Below are positions 15,394-20,391 of a stretch of 20,391 bases of DNA, one piece after another. This DNA is from Thermoplasmata archaeon (lineage in GTDB: Archaea; Thermoplasmatota; Thermoplasmata; Thermoplasmatales; Thermoplasmataceae). The stretch is taken from NCBI GenBank assembly GCA_021806345.1, contig JAJZXP010000381.1:1-20391 (forward strand), read 5' to 3'. The translations under genes were made by a program, and so were the position numbers. The notes under the pieces were generated by a model, which did not search any database, was not told the origin of the DNA, and worked only from the letters and a program-made list of their open reading frames with translations. The first letter of the stretch is position 1, and the number at the start of each line of letters is the position of its first letter.

Positions 15394-15427
15394 TAGGTGA
15401 ATAATATTCCATAAGTATTTCAATATT

Positions 15428-15440
15428 CTTATTAAATATG
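15428..15440 (-). promoter_or_regulatory. TATA box for mcrBC
   Basis: Minus strand CATATTTAATAAG, centred about 40 nt upstream of the ATG at 15393 and only about 11 nt upstream of the alternative TTG at 15423. It supports the shorter McrB start with a short leader. Confidence 0.45.
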
Positions 15441-15636
15441 GAAGAGATTAGATTACAAAAAAAACTTGAATAGAACCTTGAGGGGTAAAGTATCTCCCAT
15501 TCCACCTCCATTCGTAACCAAATGAATAGATTAACTCATTGAGTTCCTCAGAATAAGAGGCGTTTGATCCTTTTTCTTCCGGCACCAATTTCACCAATAT
15601 ATTCGATTTGACAGCTTATTGTTGTAATCAAGATGA

Positions 15637-15668
15637 GGTGTCCAAGAAAGAACTCTTTTCTGGACACC
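15637..15668. repeat. 32-bp near-perfect palindrome
   Basis: GGTGTCCA at 15637-15644 and TGGACACC at 15661-15668 are exact reverse complements. The inner arms GAAAGA and TCTTTT pair further, so only one A-C mismatch and one G-T fall within an almost continuous 15-bp arm pair with a 2-nt centre. It could be a DNA operator, a hairpin, or a terminal site of a lost element. Confidence 0.6.
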
Positions 15669-15785
15669 AAAATCATGGGTAGGGGTTATATAAATAAACA
15701 GGTCAGTTCCTTGGAGTAGGTTTTGGTACGATCTTCAAACGCTCTAAAGAAATTGAGGGCAATCTTATTCGCTGTGCTCTTTATT

Positions 15786-16883
15786 TCAAGAATCAAAAGT
15801 ATCGAATAGAAATCTTACAGTAAGGAAGTAAAAAATAGTGCTAAAATTTGCCACTTTTGAAATTGATATAGATAAAGCAAACAACTCCTTGGTTTGATTT
15901 TCGAAGTCTTCAGGGTCCATGATAATGGGTTCTTTTTCATGTTCTCTGTCGTCAAAAATGCATTTTCTCTTAGTTGAATCATAATGGTTCCCTTGATGTG
16001 CTATGGAATTCCTAATCTGAGTGGTTTCAAGTCCGAGAATTTTAAAGTCCTCGATTCTGCGTATTTTGCTTGAAATAGTTCCAAATGAATAACGTTTCAA
16101 TTTTTGTATGTCAGGTGGCTTATCCGCTTTCACAATGAAGATCACTGCATATAATAACCTGGCATGTTTTGCATAATACTCAGACAGATATGTGTAAGCT
16201 GTGCATAAATTCTCAAATCGTTTTATTGTAAAATGAGTAAAACCCTTCTCCAGAAGCTGGGCCGATTTAAAGAATTTTGAAAAATTAAATACGACCATAT
16301 TCGCATGCAGAAGTGGCAAGTAAACATCGTTGTATTTCTTCAAAAAATTCTCTATGGAGAATAAATTTTTCATAAGCTCTGATATTTTAGAGTTATAATC
16401 TTTAATCTTGGTTCCTTTTAAAAATCTAATGTCAGAATTATCTTTCAATAAGTCTACAATGAGTTTATTAAATATTATGCCAAAGGAACTTTCGTTATCC
16501 CTTATTTCCAAACGTGTGTTCGCTTTCAAAAATGAAATTAGTTGGTCATCTATTTTCTTGAATTCAGGCATTAATGTTTCCTTTCCGTCTCCAGAGTAGG
16601 CTAAGAAGTGCAAGCGAAGTAACCTTGATAGCAAATCCAAGAATCCTTTATCCATATTGACAAGCCTAGATCTTGGAATTCTCATTACTGCGAAGTTGTA
16701 GACTGAGTAAACCCTCGAAACCATCCTCTTAAATAAGTTACTAGTTATATAATTGCATAATTCATCTATGTCTAACGGTCCTTTGAAAGCATTTTCTATT
16801 ATCTTTTCCACGTTTTTGGTATCGAGAAACAAATCCCTCAATGTTTCGAACGACTCTGGGAATTTTATCCCATCTTTTGACAT
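15786..16883 (-). CDS. HEPN-like helical protein with an R-x4-H motif
   Basis: A 365-residue protein with a leaderless-type promoter (TATA at 16905-16915, 27 nt upstream of ATG 16883). It looks mostly helical. Near the C-terminus, LETTQIRNSIAHQGNH (about residues 285-300) contains R291-N-S-I-A-H296, the R-x4-6-H signature of HEPN ribonucleases, with the polar residue following R that is usual there. A further region (YDSTKRKCIFDDREH) may be a charged loop. HEPN proteins cut RNA in toxin-antitoxin and abortive-infection systems. The long N-terminal helical part (1-270) has no recognised domain. It is a separate unit upstream of mcrBC on the same strand. RNase activity is inferred from the motif alone. 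Confidence 0.7.
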   Translation of the reverse strand: MSKDGIKFPESFETLRDLFLDTKNVEKIIENAFKGPLDIDELCNYITSNLFKRMVSRVYSVYNFAVMRIPRSRLVNMDKGFLDLLSRLLRLHFLAYSGDGKETLMPEFKKIDDQLISFLKANTRLEIRDNESSFGIIFNKLIVDLLKDNSDIRFLKGTKIKDYNSKISELMKNLFSIENFLKKYNDVYLPLLHANMVVFNFSKFFKSAQLLEKGFTHFTIKRFENLCTAYTYLSEYYAKHARLLYAVIFIVKADKPPDIQKLKRYSFGTISSKIRRIEDFKILGLETTQIRNSIAHQGNHYDSTKRKCIFDDREHEKEPIIMDPEDFENQTKELFALSISISKVANFSTIFYFLTVRFLFDTFDS

Positions 16884-16904
16884 TATTTAATTACAAAGAC
16901 CTGA

Positions 16905-16915
16905 GATATAAATAA
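16905..16915 (-). promoter_or_regulatory. TATA box of the HEPN-like gene
   Basis: Minus strand CTTATTTATATC, centred 27 nt upstream of ATG 16883, with no ribosome-binding sequence between. It fits a leaderless transcript. Confidence 0.55.
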
Positions 16916-16976
16916 GTGTTTTTCTATTTGTTTTGCTTTCAAAACGCTGGACCTTTTTTTCGGGTTGTATCAAAAA

Positions 16977-17510
16977 TCATGTCCAACCCTCGACCCACTT
17001 TCTCATCTCTTTTCTGTCCTCCTCTTCAAATGGAATATTCAGGTAGTGCTCGTACTGGGTTGTTGTGGTATGGCCCTGGCTCAATGCAATCTGCAGTGCC
17101 TTATCAGGATAGTAGAAAACAAGCCATGATTCCCATGTCTTCCTGAATGTCTTGTTGTTTATGGGGTTTACCTCCAGAATTCTTCTTGACAGTCTCCTCA
17201 ATTTCATGTCTAGAGATGGGAGTTCAGGCAATGGGTGTGGCACCTGGAACAGATCTGGCAAAAGAGTCTTTCCCATATCTGATAGTCGGATTGCCCTTTC
17301 CCTCTGTTTTGCCTTCACTTTCAGCATGGATCCTCGTGGGAGATAGATGAACTTTCCATCAAGCCAGTCAGGGTTCTCCCTGAATCTTTGCAGCTCTGCA
17401 TACCTCATACCTGTCAGCAGTAGAGATGTGCATATCCTCTTAGTGTTTGGATCCATCTCTTCCCTTATTGTTTCGAATTCAAGCGGTCTGAGGATCCTAA
17501 CCTGAAACAT
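16977..17510 (-). CDS. Small tyrosine recombinase (integrase), 5' end frameshifted
   Basis: From ATG 17510 it encodes 177 residues of a catalytic domain: the first Arg in GMRYAEL (R36), KAKQRERAIRL for the beta-hairpin Lys, NKTFRKTW (R123; the box-II His is replaced by Lys), SQGHTTTTQ (H147), and YEHY with nucleophile Tyr 156 eight residues after the His spacing. No N-terminal SAM-like domain is present in this frame. Upstream, another frame from ATG 17577 reads MQSVKFYQYLNRIIEANSK then VFRDV and hits TAG at 17497. Removing one T from the TTT at 17505-17507 joins the frames to 199 residues (FRDVQVRILRPLEF). So the gene is either frameshifted or sequenced with an extra base. A TATA box lies at 17616-17626. 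It is probably the mobility enzyme of a small element. Confidence 0.75.
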   Translation of the reverse strand: MFQVRILRPLEFETIREEMDPNTKRICTSLLLTGMRYAELQRFRENPDWLDGKFIYLPRGSMLKVKAKQRERAIRLSDMGKTLLPDLFQVPHPLPELPSLDMKLRRLSRRILEVNPINNKTFRKTWESWLVFYYPDKALQIALSQGHTTTTQYEHYLNIPFEEEDRKEMRKWVEGWT

Positions 17511-17553
17511 CTCTGAAGACCTTACTATTGGCCTCAATAATTCTGTTAAGATA

Positions 17554-17644
17554 CTGATAAAACTTAACGCTTTGCATTGATCTGAGCAATTATAGAACCA
17601 CCCATTTTGTCCTTTGATATATAAAGGGCGTTAAGTTTTAACAG
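17554..17644. repeat. Inverted repeats flanking the recombinase promoter
   Basis: CTGATAAAACTTAACGC (17554-17570) and GCGTTAAGTTTTAACAG (17628-17644) are reverse complements at 16 of 17 positions, including 13 perfect in a row. They enclose 57 bp containing the recombinase TATA box (CTTTATATATC, 17616-17626 on the minus strand). Such flanks could be recombinase binding sites (an invertible promoter or att-like arms) or a repressor operator pair. The left arm sits inside the recombinase leader. Confidence 0.55.
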
Positions 17645-17697
17645 AAAAGTTAACGTGCTGCTCATGATTTAGTGACATTGGAAACATTCACACCGAA

Positions 17698-18264
17698 TTA
17701 TAATGGAAGTGTTTTCGTCTCCCCTGAAATATGATAAGGGCCAATGTTGTAGACCGGAGTAACTGTGATATTGATCCAAAATGTCATATTTCCAATGACC
17801 ACAGGCTTGTTTGTAAAAGAACCCTGAACTAAACTGCTTAATGAATATGGAAAAGCATGAGGAACCAAATGGCTCATTGGAGAAGTAAGATAGGCGTCTG
17901 GATTCATCTGAATGCTTACAAACAAAGAAGTATTGGAGAAAGGAAAACTTGTCTTCTGACTAACCTTATAAATAGAGAAGTAAAGGAAGGGTCCAGTGTA
18001 ATTCGGATTCACCACTTTGCTTCCCTGCAAAGGGAGTACCACATAAACATAGCTCACCCTGTTTCCATAACCACTAAAATTCAGGTATCCGACCTTGTAA
18101 TTGTAATTTGAACTATTGTATTCATATGAGGAAAGCAGATTATAGGGCGTCTTATCTGGGCTGAGTGCTAAGCTGGCCGGTTCACTGTGCAGGCTGATTG
18201 CTGTGAAAGAAGAGAAAAAAACTATTACGATGGCTATTGCAACCACCTTATGCATTAACCTCAT
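17698..18264 (-). CDS. Secreted protein with N-terminal signal sequence
   Basis: Starts at ATG 18264 because a strong GGAGG (18269-18273) sits 4 nt upstream; an earlier in-frame ATG (18282) lies in the end of the preceding gene. The 188-residue product opens MRLMHKVVAIAIVIVFFSSFTAISL, split here as basic residues then a hydrophobic core: a Sec-type signal peptide. The mature part is rich in Asn, Ser, Thr, Tyr and has six N-x-S/T sequons (for example NSS, NFS, NYT, NTS, NMT, NIT), typical of archaeal surface glycoproteins. No catalytic motif and no transmembrane anchor at the C-terminus. It follows the frameshifted secreted protein by 10 nt, so the two form a unit. Function is unknown. Confidence 0.7.
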   Translation of the reverse strand: MRLMHKVVAIAIVIVFFSSFTAISLHSEPASLALSPDKTPYNLLSSYEYNSSNYNYKVGYLNFSGYGNRVSYVYVVLPLQGSKVVNPNYTGPFLYFSIYKVSQKTSFPFSNTSLFVSIQMNPDAYLTSPMSHLVPHAFPYSLSSLVQGSFTNKPVVIGNMTFWINITVTPVYNIGPYHISGETKTLPL

Positions 18265-18274
18265 TTTTCCTCCA

Positions 18275-20030
18275 TCAAGCATACTCCGCTATGTATATAG
18301 GTTCCGATAATGAGCCACCGAAGAGTTCCTGACCACCATTGGAAATAGTGAATCCAGCGGAATATTCAAAGTAGTTGAGCATAGCATTGGAAAAGGTGTA
18401 GCTCGTGCTGATTGCCTGTACAAATTGCATGTCTTGATGGAAACTGAATATGTAGGAATCCTTAAAGGAGAATCCATAGTTGTAGCTATAACCAAGAGGA
18501 TTGTAATATACCCCATACTTCGTGGCAACAAACCCAGCGTTATGGGAAACATTTATATCATTATATCCAGTAGGAAGAGACCGATTTATCTGGTGGAAAA
18601 ATATCGGGTACAACGCCGCCATTATAGCACCGGCCCCTAGAGACTCGGCAGTAACCAAAACTGTCAATGCAGAATAAAGGGGCTTCTTCCCCCATTTGCC
18701 AGGTGCCATTCTGATAGTTTTGGTAGGACTCGTCCTGAACCTTAAAATAGACCCAGTTTTGCGAGGTTGGTGTGGAAATCTGGTTTCCAGTCCACTTGAA
18801 GTTCTGGTAGACGCTATTTACCCAATAGTTGCTAGAGGAATCCACTCTTAGAAAAGAGGTCTCCAGTCTCATATAGGGGTAACTTGTGGAAGATATGGGA
18901 TAATTAAAATCAGAAGTTACCTGCGAAGTTAGATAGCCAACTAAAGAACCTTGTGCATTATAAACGGGTGTTGATGAGTATGTTTGACCCGGAATAATAT
19001 TGCCATTGGATCCAGCCGAAGGAAACTCTGTGAAAACATTAAATGAATGTCCAGAAGACATGCTTTCGCCACCATATGAATTGTAAATGTAAGCAACAAA
19101 GTATGAATACACTCCTGGGGTTGCTGACCAAGTTTCTATGTAGGTACCTGTTGTGCCGGGATTCCAGGATCTAATTTGAATCCATTGCCCATTGAGCGCA
19201 TTAACAACATACATTTTCAATGTATCACCGCCCGAGTCTAGGGAGGAAACACTTGCGGTCATCTGAATGCTGGTGGCTCTGGAAATTGTATTTGAGTACG
19301 TTGTGCCGACCTGAAAGGATGAAAGTTGTGGAGGGATGCCGGATCCCCCTCCACCACCGCATCCTGGGCAGGGAGTCGGCATCTGTGGGCTCATTATTGG
19401 ATCAACCGTGTAGGTTTCATTTCTTGTCAATGTTATTGGCCCGAACGGAAGAGAGACCTTGGAGGACGTAGCATTGGTCGCGATGCCTCCAGTGTGAAAG
19501 GTCGACATCTCATTGCGCCAACCTACCTTTAAGCTTCCGAGCGTAACGCTCCAGTCATTTGAAGGTATCAAATTATATGAGGAATTCTGTCCAACTTGCA
19601 TGGAAACTGTATTTATCTTAAGTGGTGAATTGCCATTTAGGTAAGCCATATGGACTGGATTTGAACCCAGTTGAAAGACAATGTAATAGCTTGTGTTTTG
19701 GCCTCTGAGATTTTTCACAGCAATGCTTGCATCAATTGATCCTCTTTGGAATGAATATATTTCCGCGATTTTCACATTTGAACTATTTCTCATCACAACT
19801 ACAGAATTTTGCAGATCGTTCTTTATTCTTCTAATTTTCAAAGAAGAAAAATGAATCATCCTGAGGATGGCGTTCTGCAGTTCAAATATTTTCCAATTAA
19901 CTCTGTACGACTCAGCCCCAAACGTGACAAGAGCGTTTTGTCCTTTGATAGTTATCTTTTCGTTTCCTAGCTGGTATTGATGAACATTACTCTGGATTGG
20001 CGATGCCATGCTCATACCGGGTAAAAGCAT
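18275..20030 (-). pseudogene. Large secreted beta-rich protein, interrupted by one frameshift
   Basis: Frame one, from the ATG at 20030, encodes a hydrophobic MLLPGMSMAS start and about 446 residues: strand-rich N-terminal part, a CPGCGGGGGSG hinge (221-231), and Ig-like/WxYxxxT repeats to TWQMG. It then reads nonsense and stops at 18561. Another frame continues from about 18690 with KKPLYSALTVLV and a helix-forming AESLGAGAIMAALY, running to a natural end IYIAEYA (18275). Dropping one G from the run of five at 18689-18693 joins both to a 584-residue protein. Upstream of the ATG the open frame continues to 20100 with a fuller signal peptide (KNSKIAIFVSIFAAVLM) but no usual start codon. It is a probable extracellular or surface protein; the intact form is unproven. 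Confidence 0.6.
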
Positions 20031-20210
20031 CAGAACAGCCGCAAATATCGAAACAAAAATTGCAATCTTACTATTCTTTGTGTAAAATATAACGCTTATT
20101 TAATTAAACTTTTTTTTAGCACCTTACACTAAATCGACAGTTCGATTATGGGTGTAATTTATCTCAGAAATTTGTTGGATCTCGGATCAATTTATGGAAT
20201 TAATTGAAAA

Positions 20211-20391
20211 TCATGGACTGCTCTTCTTCAAATTTTTGTGTGTGTTTAATCTATATTTGCCCAGTAATTCATAGCGTCCTCTATGAAAAAATGTCTTCCA
20301 AACCGATAGTGTATTGAATCTGCTGTAAAACTTGAGTTTCGCAAGAATTGTAGCGAAATATGTCATACTAATCCAGTTATTTCCGTGTTTT
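20211..20391 (-). CDS. C-terminal part of an unrecognised protein, runs off the right edge
   Basis: An open frame enters from the right edge and stops at TGA 20211-20213, giving 59 residues with a basic, aromatic character (for example VWKTFFHRGRYELLGKYRLN near its end and KSSP at the terminus). The 5' part is beyond the window. The composition would suit a DNA-binding enzyme such as a transposase, but I do not recognise the family. The gap to the secreted protein promoter is about 110 nt of AT-rich sequence with a possible TATA element near 20098-20110. Confidence 0.4.
   Translation of the reverse strand, partial: KHGNNWISMTYFATILAKLKFYSRFNTLSVWKTFFHRGRYELLGKYRLNTHKNLKKSSP

Larger units (their letters stand above)
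15394..15785. other. Intergenic gap before the HEPN-like gene
   Basis: Between two leftward genes this 392-bp region contains the mcrBC promoter, a 32-bp near-perfect palindrome (15637-15668) and a TATA-like run at 15686-15697 readable on both strands. A minus-strand open frame 15448-15594 from GTG (48 codons; it includes EELNELIYSFGYEWRW and GRYFTPQGSIQVFF) has protein-like composition and may be a remnant or a small gene of unknown family. No other gene is supported. Confidence 0.4.

Noticed and set aside
15394..15423. TTG start of McrB at 15423
   Set aside because: The TATA box at 15428-15440 would put the transcript start downstream of it; the ATG at 15393 fits better, though the TTG cannot be excluded.
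15723..15809. 28-codon hydrophobic plus-strand frame near the 32-bp palindrome, possibly a small membrane toxin
   Set aside because: It overlaps the 3' end of the HEPN-like gene, needs a TTG start and has no supporting family or ribosome-binding site.
16916..17350. Plus-strand frames opposite the recombinase
   Set aside because: They are shadows of the recombinase, which shows catalytic motifs on the minus strand.

Overview
The window looks like part of an archaeal chromosome, most plausibly a member of the Thermoplasmatales or a close euryarchaeal relative. This rests on TATA boxes about 23-30 nt upstream of start codons (many genes look leaderless), occasional GGAGG/GTGAT ribosome-binding sites, frequent TTG/GTG starts, many one-domain DNA-binding proteins (winged helix, ribbon-helix-helix, SpoVT/AbrB), and secreted proteins rich in N-glycosylation sequons. 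The taxonomic placement is inference; no rRNA or tRNA gene is visible.

Layout. 1-303: a leftward pair, a ribbon-helix-helix regulator and a protein cut by the window edge. 404-3914: a compact rightward four-gene operon (winged-helix protein, two unrecognised proteins, a 632-residue GHKL/Hsp90-like ATPase of MutL/MORC type); this is the best candidate for an undescribed system. 3917-5458: leftward genes, a DndC/PAPS-reductase-like PP-loop protein with a four-cysteine set, preceded by two tiny translationally linked genes. 5600-7977: a small-regulator zone (two AbrB proteins, a winged-helix protein, a frameshifted ribbon-helix-helix gene) around a membrane family 2 glycosyltransferase. Three copies of a TATACCA half-site sit in the divergent promoter region at 7161-7186.

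8205-16883 is a defence island: a zinc-ribbon mini-protein leads a roughly 1,100-residue fused restriction-modification enzyme (type IIG style). A 724-bp AT-rich gap with a dead AbrB gene follows. Then come leftward mcrB-mcrC (modification-dependent restriction) and a 365-residue protein with an RNSIAH motif of HEPN ribonuclease type. 16977-17577 is a small tyrosine recombinase whose promoter lies between 17-bp inverted repeats. 17698-20030 holds two secreted proteins, one frameshifted, and a partial gene runs off the right edge.

How it fits together. The restriction enzymes, McrBC, the HEPN-like protein, the GHKL operon and the DndC-like protein, with a recombinase and gene remnants, look like an accreted island of anti-invader functions. 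Three genes outside the island core (ribbon-helix-helix, recombinase, secreted protein) each become intact if one base is changed in a short homopolymer, so either sequence error or recent decay must be considered. At least eight short genes or remnants of genes, all under about 70 codons, were recovered by reading the strands directly.
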